From Numida meleagris (lineage: Eukaryota; Chordata; Aves; Galliformes; Numididae): 64,000 nucleotides of DNA. The notes under the pieces were generated by a model. It ran no database searches. It was given only the letters and a program-made list of their open reading frames with translations, and was not told the origin of the DNA. The stretch lies in the NCBI RefSeq assembly GCF_002078875.1, contig NC_034409.1:59907244-59971243 (forward strand). Direction: 5' to 3'. A program made the translations under genes and the position numbers. This document shows positions 44,788 to 56,800 of this stretch, piece by piece; position 1 is the stretch's first letter, and each line of letters begins with the position of its first letter.

Positions 44788-45413
44788 CTGGTGAGAGAAA
44801 ATGCAAGAGTGTTACCATTGGCACACAGCCCTTTTAATGATTTAAGCTGCCTTCAGAAAAAGCCAAACAAAAAAGTAAATCTCAAATAGAAAGGATTTCA
44901 GTGTGCAAATCGAAACAGTATCATCTATTGATCTGGGGCAAAAACAAACTTTCATGTGGGCACTGGAAGCACAGTAATGAGAACATCTGATAAGGAACCT
45001 TGATTAAAACATTTTCCAGATTAGATGTTTATTGAAATGGTAAGCTTGGCAAGGCTTTATCATCTCATTAGTTTTATTGCTCAGAGACACAGTTGAATCT
45101 AAATAAAATTACCACCCGTTTTCCAACAAAAGGTGCTCTCTACATTCATACAGCAAAGCAGTGAATATTGGCATCTGTTCTGCAAAGACATCTGCTATCG
45201 AGCAAGACCCATGTGCACACTCGTTTCTGCAGGCATTAATGAGAAGCACGGGCAGGTAGGGGGACCTGCCATGCAGCGGGCTGCACAGCATTGCCCCCAG
45301 ACCAATCCATGCCTTGCTGCATGGGGCAGGGTTGCAAGCTATCTGGAACACACAATGTCACCACTTTGATTTTCCTATTAGCAAATGCAGTTCCTGGACA
45401 GAGAGAGAATGAA

Positions 45414-45590
45414 AGAATCACAGAATCACAGACTGGCTTGGGTTGGAAGAGATCTTAACAATTATCCAAGTCCAAACCCTGGCCGTGGGCAGGGCTGCCA
45501 CCCACCAGCTCAGGCTGCCCAGGGCCCCATCCAACCTGGCCTTGAGCACCTCCACAGATGGGGCACCCACAACTTCTCTGGGCACAAGGG
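45414..45590 (-). mobile_element. CR1 LINE 3' end, reverse orientation
   Basis: Reversed CR1 end: AGAATCACAGAATCACAGAC, TGGCTTGGGTTGGAAGAGAT, GCCCAGGGCCCCATCCAACC and TGGCCTTGAGCACCTCCACA. Low divergence. Same sense as BICD1, and in inverted orientation to the CR1 at 31778-32152, whose tail region it closely complements. Confidence 0.92.
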
Positions 45591-46581
45591 ATTGGCTGCA
45601 CCAAAAATCACTTCCAACAGATTCCAGATCTTTTACATCAAGGGTCAGGCTGGTCTGGAAAGCCTCTGACTCTGTCTACATCACTCTGATGAAAATGCAC
45701 TATGGGATAGCAGAGTTAACATAGCTGGAGGAGAATGGTGACCAACAGAGCCACAGAAATGATTCGCCCTTCTGCTCTGCAGGGAAGCCTGGTTCCTTCT
45801 GAACAATAGGAGCAGGTGTAACTGGTCACAGCTTTGTCTTCCCTCCAGCAGCAACAGAGCACTGCTGGAGGGAAGCACTGCTAGTATTTTAATGATGGGG
45901 CAGAACCTTCTCTCTGCTGAGGTGCCAGAAAAAGTGCATGTGGGAAGCATAACAGGTTTCTCTGGAAGGTGTCTGTGTGGAGGGAGGGCAACACACCTGG
46001 ACTTCTCTCTACCTGAAAATGCAGAACTTTTAAGAAGTCATTACAGCAGAAGTCGTAGTCAGCGAGCTCTGAATAGATCCAGCCATACAGCTCTCCCTCA
46101 AGTGTGTAAAGATAAACCCACATAGCCTGAACTGGGGATAAACACCTATGTTAAATAAACAGTAATTAAGCACTGGAAAATAACACTGTAATGTGTGAAG
46201 AAAAAAAGGTTGATGCAAGAGTTATGGGAGGTGGCAAACAAAAACTGCTTAAAATTAAACCTTTTAGTTAAAGAAAAAATAAAGAATCACCCCTGCTCTG
46301 TCAGATTAAGAACAAATACGCACTGTGAACTCTTGACTGGAAGCATGCCTTTGGTTTAAAGGCTGTGGCAGAGGAGCCACAGAGCACCAGACCAAAGTAA
46401 CTCTTTGCAAATATTCTCGCATCCATCGCTAATTAGCAAACCTGTGAACGAACTCTAAAAATGGCACCACAGATTATTTCACAAGGAGAAGGTGTTTTAC
46501 ACCACAGAGCTGCTCTCATACACGCTGTTTCTGCTGGCACATCTTCAGCGGCAGCATTTATCTGTGCTTGCCAGGTGTGGG

Positions 46582-46642
46582 GACTGATGGTTGGACTAGA
46601 TGATCTTAGTGGTCTTTTCCAACCTCAGTGATTCTATGACTC
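46582..46642 (+). mobile_element. CR1 LINE, very short 3' tail
   Basis: About 60 bases: GGTTGGACTAGATGATCTTA, GTGGTCTTTTCCAACCTCAG and TGATTCTATGACTC. It has the same subfamily-like tail as the nested insertion at 28284-28721. Extreme 5' truncation. Confidence 0.85.
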
Positions 46643-49600
46643 TTTCACCACTTTGTAGGAAAGGTGATGCTCTGGCATTGCAGTGCAAAAGCCGTTGTCA
46701 CAGTTTACAAACGTGCAGTCCAGGAAATGCTGGAGTGCTGTTCCACTTTATTCACAGGAAATCCCTGTGTGTTTTGTGGAAGTGAGCCCTTCTTCAACCT
46801 GTTCAACAAACCTCACGCTGAGGTAATACTTTCTTACTGTCAGTAAGTAGGATATACTTATTTCCAGCAAATGCTCTGGTTCAGCACATTGTCTTCTCAC
46901 AAGCGTCCTTTGTTATTTTGAATCATCTTAAACACATGTTTCTCAAGCAGATGGCATATAGTTATAGAAGACAGATCTGGCTGTACTGGTACAGTGTCAT
47001 TAAGGTGCCAATTTGGTCATTGTACCAATCCTCTTCTGAAACGACTTCTATGAAGACATTGTGAGAGGATAAAAACACAAGGCAAAGGGAGCCTGTCAGC
47101 AGGGCAGTTATCTGTATGAGCCACTAGAGGACAATATGACTCAAATTATTCTCCAGTCAGGAAAATAAGTCATAATTAAATTTAACCGGTAGTAAGCACT
47201 GAACATTAAGCTTTCAGGAAAGGGCAATAGACCCAGGCACTTTTGCAAGGGCACATCCTCAGTATTTTTTATACTTCCAGAGAGTATTTTCTCTGAGCTC
47301 CTGTGTCTGCAAAAAATAATTTAACCCAAGAGGTGAAGCTGATGATACACAAGCAATATTTTAATGGCTGAAAGTTATTTTGACCCCAAAACATGGTGCA
47401 AGGCCTTTTTGTGAACCATAGCAAGCCACAGAGTCCCTGTCAGCATGGCATCTAATGATATGTGAGCGCTAATTGTGGAAGATGTCAGTCACATCATTCA
47501 ATGCATGCCTAATGTAACACAACAGATAATGAGAAATGAAGAACAGAGGGCTCTAGCTGAGATAAACTCTGTGTAGGTCGCCTATCCACAAAAGCTTAGG
47601 TATTTTTTCAGACCTGCTGCATATTTTTTATTTCTGGTAGGGTTTTTTGTTTGTTTGTTTTGGGGTTCTTTTTTTGTCTCTTTGGAGAGCTAGTGTTTCG
47701 GCTTTTCCCCAGCATTTCTTCATGCAAATTTTCATGAAAAGATTTCAGATGCTTACCGCAGAGAAGTGCACTATTTTTCATTCTACAGAACAGCCTTCTA
47801 ATCAGAAACTAATTAGATGCCCCCAAGTACCCTAACTAAATCATTACTTATCTGTTGGAAAAATGCAAGCAGCAGCATGATGATGTGCACTACTTGATAA
47901 TTTCCATAACTCATGAGTAAGAGAACAAAGGAAAAATTATATACTTCCAATATAATGGCATTGTGTTACGGCTGATGCATATAAAATATAATTTGATCTG
48001 ATGACAGTTTTATTGCACTAGCAGTAAGTTCAATCTAAAAGAAAATTTATGCTTAGACTAATATCTGTGATCGCATGTGCTTGTTGACATGTCTCACTGC
48101 AGATTTACACACCCTATTTACTTTACTCTGCAGAGGAAAACAAAAGCTGCATTTTTTAGGAAGAACAATCATGGGTAAACCATGGAAAACATGGTTTAAC
48201 AGGGGTTCAAATGTATTTATGAAAAAGTTAACGATGCATGGGGAAGGTCCTAGAGGGCTACCAGCAAAACTTTAGCCAAAATCATGTTTGGGACTTCCTT
48301 TAGGATCATTTCATCACAAAATTAACAGTATTTATAAATAGTTTGGGCTTCTTGTTATGTATATTGTTTGCATTTATTTGGCAGCATCAAACCATAAATT
48401 AATAAGAAACTAATGAGAAAAAAGATCCATACCCTAAGTCTGAATCTTTGATTTGCTGCTTTTAGCCTATACGGATATACACTTAGAAACTTAAAGCTCA
48501 ATTACATCTCTTGTTTAAAAGTCTCTAACACAAATTACGGGTATTTTCTTTTCTTTGTCTTTGTTAAAAAAGTCTATTTCTGCATCACACAGAGAAACCT
48601 GCTACCCAGCACAGTGTAGCAGAAACAGAGAGACCACTGTAAAGCCAATCCTTCTCCTTCTTCCACACCAAAGGATCCAGAGAGGAAGACAGTACAATGA
48701 AAAGACCCAGAAAGATATTTGCCAGGCCAGGGACACACAGCTCTGCAGACCTCCACATCCTCGAAAGGAAACGGTTCCCTACGAAGTAAGAGTATGAACT
48801 CTGCTGTCCGTTACCTGGGTGTAAAAGAGGCTAAGGGTAACCTCAGAAAATCCTGGATATAGGCAAAGCAGAAAGGTTCAAGTGGCACAGAGAGCAAGTG
48901 AGAAAATGGGCAAAGAGAAAATGCAGCCTCGGGTGGGACATCTGAGGTAGTGCTGTGCTGAAAGGAGAGGGGAGGGCTCAGGGGTAATCTTGTTATATTT
49001 GCTGACTTAGCCAGCAGGGCTATGAAGCATCTGAAAGTGCTGGAAAGTCAGTCATGGTCTGCAGAGATACCCAGTTTGCCCCTGGCACGACCTCATTTTT
49101 CATTCAGAAGGGATAAGGGAAGTCAATAGAAGAGAGGACAAAAACGGGAACAAAAGATCCATGACCATTTTCTTCTATTTACCATCAACTGCTTTCATTC
49201 CTCAGACAAAGTCCTCTATACTTGCCTTAAAGCTTCCCTAGTTTGTGAGCAGGAATACTCATTTTGAACTAAAGGAGTGACATTTTCTATGTTTCTGTAT
49301 ATATTAAAAACCATTATGGGATTTTGTGGATGACCTTGTCTGTTCTGGTCTGATCATTTTATAGACTTTGCAGCCCTGATCCTCCAGATGATTCACGGAT
49401 GTAGACAACCGAGCACAATAGGGACAGAGCACCTCTTTCAGAACCATTTGTTTTTCCCTTTCAATATATGGATATCTCTATACCCCCAAATAAACTACTT
49501 CACAGATTTGTTTTCCATCTGAATTTGTCTGATTTTATCCTTCAAAATGTTTCATCGAGGTGGCATTATTTGAGTTCATAGTATCACATCTGATTTTAAT

Positions 49601-50972
49601 GTTTGATTGACATTAAAAAAATCTCCTTAGCTTTCGATACACAGTCCATTGTCTAAAAAAAAGAAAAGTAGAATAACAAGTACCTATAATCTTCCCCTGC
49701 TTTGGGTTTATTTACACAATCATGGCACTATCAAAGACAAGGATGAAAAAAGACCCATATGAGGTATAGCATACTGAATAGAAACCAGATTAAGATAATG
49801 TATGTTTCAAGTTGCTTCACCAGAAACAGCTTTTTAATAAAGCATTTTACAACTCACCTAATAATTTCATCATCTTAAATTCTCAACACATTTAATTGGA
49901 GAGCTAAATCTAAAGAAGTAAAGGTGAATTTCTATCAAAGGCAGTTAAATGGCCCATTTATGTAGTTACTACAGTTTGAAACCAATAATGTTCAATATCG
50001 TAAATCCCACTACATACAAATCTCCATAAAATACCTATTTTATTGACTTTCATATATATAAGTACATATAAAAAATATAGAACAAATGAATGTTCTGGGT
50101 TTTTTGTGCATTTACATTTCCTGCTGAATAGCATTCTCACATCATGTTACAAGGACTTCTTTTGCATAAATCAATTAAGAAATATAAATCTCTAATTGTA
50201 TATATTTATCTGGTGAAGACATGGAAAATATATAACAGTTTGATCTTGACTGCATTAGTAGCACTCCATATTTTATATTAGCACTCTGCAACATTCCTAA
50301 CTATTCCTTCAAAGAAAGGGAAACTTCACTGAACAAAACTGCATTAAAACAACGTGAGAGAGAATTCAGGCTCCAGGGTTACAGCACAGTTCAGTTCATA
50401 TGATCCTTCCACATATCTGCAGAATGAAGTCATGCATTAAAATACGGTCATTACAAATACTAAAATATCAATTAGCTGGAAAAAGAGTTTTGACATGAGA
50501 AGGACTCAATGGAAGTCATTTTGTTTCAACAAAAATTCTGCTAGTCACCTGTCTTCTGCAGCTCTGGCAGCATTAAAAATCTCTGAAAAGAGGGAGAATT
50601 TATTTCAAATGCCACATTGACTAGGTAGAAGGAAGCTAATGAAATTCTTGTGCCCTGGAGCATGCTCATAGCCACATTGCATAAAAACAAGCAGACACAG
50701 CAATGCTCTACACCAACAGTATTTCCACAGTCTCCTCTGGCCTGTTCTGGTCTTCAAATTTCTACAGGTGCCAATGGATCGCATCCATACAGGGATGAGC
50801 CATGGCCCAAGGTTCAGACCTGCTTCCTCCATGTCCTGTTGCTGCTGCAGTTTGCCCAGCCCCACCGCTGGAGGAGCAGAACCACCCTGCAGGAGCCCTG
50901 GGCTCCAAGCTCCATGAAGAGCACAGGGTGGGCACAAACTCTTAACAGTGCACTTCAGTTGAAACATTTTCT

Positions 50973-51425
50973 TAGAATCATTAAGGTTCAAAAAGACCAC
51001 TAATATCAGCTGGTCCAACTGTCATCCCATCACCACCATGCCCACTGACCATGTCCCTCAGTGCCACATCCACACGGTTCTTGAACACCTCCAGGGATGG
51101 CGACTCTACCACCTCCCTGGGCAGCCTGTGCCAGTGCAGCACCACTCCTTCTGAGAAGAAATGTTTCCTAATATCCAACCTGAACCTCCTTCTCTTAATG
51201 CTATTTTCATGGGAGAACAGGCCGACCCCCATCTCACCACAACCTCCTTTCAGGCAGCTGTAGAGAGCGATGAGGTCTCACCTGAGCCTCCTCTTCTCCA
51301 GACTGAACAATCCCAGTTCCCTCAGCTGCTCCCCATAAGACTTGTGCTCCAGACCCCTCACAGCTCCGTTGCCCTTTTTTTGACATGCTCCTAGGCCTCA
51401 ATGTCTTTCTCGTAGTGAGGGGGGT
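50973..51425 (-). mobile_element. CR1 LINE 3' part, reverse orientation
   Basis: About 450 bp of reversed CR1. It opens with TTAGAATCATTAAGGTTC, then AACACCTCCAGGGATGGCGA, AAATGTTTCCTAATATCCAA, TCCAGACTGAACAATCCCAG and ends near TCTTTCTCGTAGTGAGGGG, within the ORF2 C-terminal region. The segment order is continuous, with no interruption. Same sense as BICD1. Confidence 0.9.
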
Positions 51426-51742
51426 TGTACCCTTGCTATTCCCAATGCACTAAATAGGGCTGAGCAACAAATAGTCAAGTCTGCAAACTGAATTGGGGCT
51501 GTTGCCCACTCCCTATCACTTGTTATCCCATGCCTGACTGAGTACTACTACAAATATATTAAAAACAAATTGCTCGGGGAAAAAAAAGAATAAAATGAGG
51601 GGGAGGGAGGGAGGTATTCTAGGGCATTTGGGATTAAATGGCTTTTTTCTTTATTTTCTTGTCAATTACAGCAACAGTGAGTGTTGTCACTTTCTACCCA
51701 CAATTTAAGAACCCAACAGAAGTGATTCTGCATGACAATGCC

Positions 51743-52393
51743 TCAGGGCAGGCTGTTTGATGGAGAATTCACACAGGCCTTTTCAAGCTTAGGAAATCCA
51801 GGGCTGGCTCTAAAGCTGAACCAATCCCTTGGGAGAGACATCCGCCAGCCACAGCATCCCTCTGAGAGGCCATCTGTCAGGTGAAAAGTGCCAAACTCCA
51901 TTCCAGACCCAATGGGGGCACAGGCTGATGGACAAAAGAAAAGTTGTGCTAACAGGGTGTGGAGTTCTGCTCTGCTCCAGCTTGGCAGCAGCACAGCTGC
52001 TGCTCCTGGCCTCCCTTGGGCCAGAGCTCTCTTCCACATCATCAACCAGACCAGGGGGCAGCTAGCTACCTCCAAAAGCAAAAGAAAGTTGGTTTTAGTA
52101 GTACTTCCTCTCCGACACTGCTGACAGGGGAAACACAGAGACAGCAGTGCCAGCAGGAGGTAGGGAACAGAAACCAGTGATGTCTCCAGGATATACTTGC
52201 TGCTCAGCCACAGACTCATAACTTTATGAAACCTAGCCCTATCAATGAAAATTATAAAATTCATATAGCTTCCAGCAGGGCTAGGGTTTTTCTGTACGCC
52301 TTGAAATACTGAGGAGCGGAGAGCAGTAAAAGTGAATTCCTGAAGGTGGCAGGAGGAAAGAGAAAAGAAACTGCAGTGGCAACACACAAGCAC
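51743..52393 (-). other. Unexplained 216-codon open frame, probably not a gene
   Basis: The longest non-BICD1 open frame in the window, minus strand. The translation is rich in Leu, Ser and Cys and resembles no protein that I know. Overlapping frames are open on the plus strand too (51829-52180), which points to a GC-richer, stop-poor patch rather than to coding. No splice-site or start context supports it. It could be part of an unrecognised repeat or of an unspliced noncoding transcript. Listed so that its length is not mistaken for a gene. Confidence 0.15.
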
Positions 52394-53164
52394 CTAAATA
52401 AGGGGGCCAGCTTTGACTGTTTTAACATTCATTATGCTTGGTTGGTACAGAAAAACATGCCCCAGCTTGCTCTGCATTGCTCTCTGCTGTATTGCCCTAA
52501 CTTCTGATGTCAGGGTGTTTTCAGAGCTCTCTGCTGCAATCCATCTCAAACATACCAGGCAGCAACTTGATCCTCCTGTGTTTCAGGCATGAAGCTATGC
52601 TACTTGTACACTTTCTGCTCCCCATGGCAACTACCTCCCCTCCTTACAACTCAGAGCTATTTTAATTACAGCTCTCTGATAGCTCAGTCCTACATTCCTC
52701 ATGTTCCTCACACTGCAACCCGGTTGCGCTGCTGAGGGATGCATGTGCAGGGCCCGTGCCCTAAGCCTCACCACCCCACACCGTTCAAACTCTGCATTCT
52801 TTTGATTTGCCAGCCAAGCCAACATCCAGTCTTGTAAATACCAGCTAGAAGTTGCAACAGCAATGACTGCTGGCAAGTGGCTCTCCCTTCTACAGCTGAG
52901 CTATCCATTTGCAATGTAGAGCTTGGGTAGATGACACACACCCAGCACTGGGCAATACTGACAAGTCCAGTCCTGGGGAGAGCAGCTAAGCTCTCAGGGG
53001 TTGAGTTCAAACTAATCAGACAGGTAATTAATCCTGATCATCAGCTCACAAACAATCAAGAAAACCATAGCAAAATGGATCTCCAAGGGTCCCCTGGGGA
53101 GGGTCTACTCCATTTATCTTTTTTGAGATAACAGCAACTACATCTGTGTCACTCCTAGTGTCTG

Positions 53165-53290
53165 TGTCATCTCTTCTTAAATGCTTCCATTGACGGACCC
53201 ATCACCTTTCCCAGAAACTTGTTTCCTGACTTCACTTTTGCCTTTCTCAGAAGACTCTTGAATATTTAATCTGAACCTAAATCTTACACA
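53165..53290 (-). mobile_element. Degenerate CR1 fragment, reverse orientation (tentative)
   Basis: Weakly resembles reversed CR1: CTTAAATGCTTCCATTGACG, TTTCCCAGAAACTTGTTTCC and TTGAATATTTAATCTGAACC align in order with the CACCTCCAGGGATGG to AATATCCAATCTAAACC part of CR1. Heavily diverged. It sits head-on against the plus-orientation CR1 at 53305. Confidence 0.45.
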
Positions 53291-53304
53291 TCGCCATGTA
53301 AGAA

Positions 53305-53550
53305 CAAACTAGAAGAGAGGAGACTTAGACTGGATATAAGGAAAAAGATTTTTACAGTAAGGGTGGTGAGGCACTGGCACAGGTTGCCCAGAGAGCTGGT
53401 GGATGCCCCATCCCTGGAGACACTCAAGGTCAGGCTGGACAGGGCTCTAAGCAACCTGATCTACCTGTGGGTGTCCCTGCTCACTGCAGGGGGGTTGGAC
53501 CAGATGGCCTTTAAGGATCCCTTCCAACTCAAACAATTCTATTATTCCAG
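53305..53550 (+). mobile_element. CR1 LINE 3' end
   Basis: 5'-truncated CR1: AGGAGACTTAGACTGGATAT, GGTGAGGCACTGGCACAGGT, TGCCCAGAGAGCTGGTGGAT, then AGGATCCCTTCCAACTCAAA and a decayed ATTCTATTATTCC tail. Antisense to BICD1. Confidence 0.9.
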
Positions 53551-53813
53551 AGAAAACTCATATGATGCCCTTTCATGAAATACAGCAGGAATGTAGGGAG
53601 ATGGGTGAAGATGGCAGAGGTAACTAAATGTCACAGAAAAAAGAATAGAAGATCCCAATTTACACTCTTCATTCCTTCTAGTGCAGTTCCTCACTATGGA
53701 TCGAGAGAGAAGGAATATGTTGAAAGAAGTAAAGAAGGAACTATTAATACCTTTTGGAAATTAGTGTGAATAAATAGCTAATGGATACAAAAAACACTAT
53801 TCACAGGTGAAAA

Positions 53814-53831
53814 ATATATATATATATATAT
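53814..53831. repeat. (AT)n microsatellite
   Basis: Nine AT units about 260 bases past the CR1 end at 53550. Confidence 0.8.
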
Positions 53832-56800
53832 GTTTCAAGTAGTCATCTGAAGCAACATTCTCTGTTGTGCTGCACTGGAGCCGCAAATGCTCAGCATCAA
53901 AGGAGCTCTGCAAAAGCCCAGGCTTATAACATGCTTCCCTTGTTCAAATTATTCTTGCAGATTGCCAGCTGCAGAGCTGTTTTAAAAGCTGCTTGTGAAT
54001 GTGCACACACCTCCTTCCCAATGACAACAGACTACTTCAAGTTATCCTTGAAAAGCATTAATATGGTATAAAAGGTTGCTAAGGGAGGAGGAGCAACAAG
54101 CACAGAAAACTTCAGTGATTCTCATTCTTCTCCAGAAGGACAGAAACGAGGCATTTTTAAATGAACACATCTGTGCCACAAAATTGAAACACTATCGTGT
54201 GGCCAATAATGTCACTAATAAGGGAGAGTATATCCTAAAAGTCAGGATTCATTTCAATAATTAAGATCCATGTAACATTACCCATCTGCTGCTAAAACAG
54301 GCACAGCGCTCTGCAGCATATTTGACCTTGTGTGCAGAACCTCCACCAACCCCCACACGCTGATTTTTGTGACAGGAGCAGAAACATCAATTCAGAAACA
54401 GTAGTTGATTAATATTAAAAAGATGAATATGACTTGATGACTAACGCCTTTTTTTTCTTCAAAGACTTGGCATCTTTATTTCAGATAATATATCTGAGGG
54501 ACTTAGGTGGCAAACATAAACGAGGATAAGTACTTCATCTCTCTATAAACTGCATCCTTTAGGACTGAATTTTACACATAATCTTAATTCAGAGCAGCTA
54601 ACGTGGTAATTCATGAAAACAAATGGGTGCATGGAAGATTTGATAAAATAAACTGCAGTAAAGGTTACCTGAATTTATTGATGCAGACAGTGGAAATACC
54701 TGTACTCAGAAAGTGTCTCTGTAACACTGTAGTAAACTTGACAGTTCAACATGAATTGGTTTGACACCTTATCTTGGCTTTTAGAATCTGCCCTTCCCTT
54801 TATTCATTTTAATACAGGCTGGATATTCCACAGATCCACTTCACATATCTATTACAGTCAGCATTAATAATTTTTACACTGACAGTTTTTTATCTAGTCC
54901 ATGAAAGGCTGAGCAAACAAGGCTCTTGCTGGTTGGTGCGCAGGACGGCAATACAAATGTAAGACAGTGCAAGGGCTGACTATTAACAACACGCTCTGCG
55001 AGAGTTATTCAAGCATGTTGTTCATGGCAGTACCACCTTAGAATTCAATTATTCTTTTGGAAATTGAATAGCCACTGAATATCACTCAGTGCCTTCAAGG
55101 CATCAAAACAGAACAAAATGCCATAAAATGCTGTATTTACTCAAGGAGTAAAATAGAGTGAAATTATTTATTTGTCTATTTATCCTATTCTTTTGCATTT
55201 TCCTTTAAAAGTACTGCTGTTTTCCTTTTAACTATTGTTTCCACTGACTTCCATACAGCTGATGATGGGTATTGGTCTGACAACAGGAGCCTTCTGAGAA
55301 GGATTACTGAATTATTAAGTTGTGGTTAAAAGAACTAAACTGGAAATGCCCAGAAAACCTTAAAACAGCCCTTTGCTCACCCAAAGACAGTATTCACAAC
55401 ATCACTGATAACTGTCTATGAGCACCTTATAGCATGAGGAAAAGAGATTCTTATGATAAATGTTGAGCATCCCCACAATGGCTACAGCACATGTGAGTAC
55501 AAAAGGACTCAGCAGCCCTTGGACTGTAGAGTTTCCTGCTCAGCAGGAGAGCAAAGCACTCCTTTGTCCTTGCTGAAGCTGCACTCAAAGACACTGACAA
55601 ATCAAGAACTACTCTTTTTCCAGATTTAGAGAAATCCAGAAAAACACACCCACACAACAAGCAGATAGGAAAATGGTGGGGGTTTTTTTTGCTGTTTTTT
55701 TTTCAAAGACAGATCTAATCTTCATGTACCTCAATACCAGTGTCTCCAAATTCTAACCCTGAAGGCCAACTGGTGATTTCTGGGTGAAACAGGGGTGCCA
55801 ACTCAGCCACCCACGTGACTGGGGCAGCTGTCTAGCCCCCAGCATGTCCCCAGCTAAGAAATATCCTTGTGCATAAGGGACTGCAGTCCAAAGTCTTAGC
55901 TGCTCCCTCTATTTTCTAATATCCCAGCAGGCCAGGGCTGATTGATAGCCTCTGCTCCTTCTTTTTTTCTTTCCCGATTTTTAATAAAAAATAGAACACT
56001 GGAGGATGGTCCCAAGCTCATTACAGGGCTTTAAAATTTCCTGAGTTTTTAAAGTACTCGATCAAGACATCGGTGTAACACTATTACTGATGAAATCCAA
56101 AAGCAGTTTCAGTGAATAACTGTTTAAAAGCTAGTTTTTCAATTCTTATTCTGTTGTATGCTCTACAGGCTTGATACAGCATGACTGAATTCAGTCATAC
56201 GCTGCAAAAAACACAGCAGAATAATCAATCTAGTGAAACAACAGCTATCCTCGTGGGGGAAAATCAGCACTGCACTTGAACTAGGTCAGGATTCAGACAA
56301 GCAAGAGGAGTAAGATGAGATTTATGAACTTCCCTCCGTTAACTGATCAATATATTGCCTGTCACATACCTACACAGTTGCAGACCATTCTCAGGTTTTT
56401 CCATCTTTGAAATATTGCTACCAGTGTCTATAAGGAAGACGACCCCAGCTGCTAACAATTCCTTGTGCTCTTAATGATTATACTGGGTTTTATTCTACCC
56501 ACAGAATTCACTTTGCATCTTTCTGATCATTGCATGCCTACATACAAATACACATACGGTAGGTGGGATATGCATCATACCTACACACTTGCAACATGCT
56601 CTTTGTGCAGTGCAATGTATGACATATGAGGGCAGAACGGGAAAAATTCCACAAATAGTGTTTCTGGTGTCATAACTTTTGGCAAAGCATGACCTCTGTC
56701 AGGGACTGAATGCTTGTTCAATAGCCTCCACATTTCACCTTTAACCACACAGAAGTGGCACTTGTAATTCTGCTTTAGCGCATCTCTTGTGGAAGACTGC

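Noticed and set aside
49430..49470. Minus-strand stretch reading like coiled coil (IEREKQMVLKE) followed by GTG
   Set aside because: Considered as the missing upstream BICD1 exon, but a stop lies just upstream in frame and the residues do not match the expected sequence before NNEMVEL.
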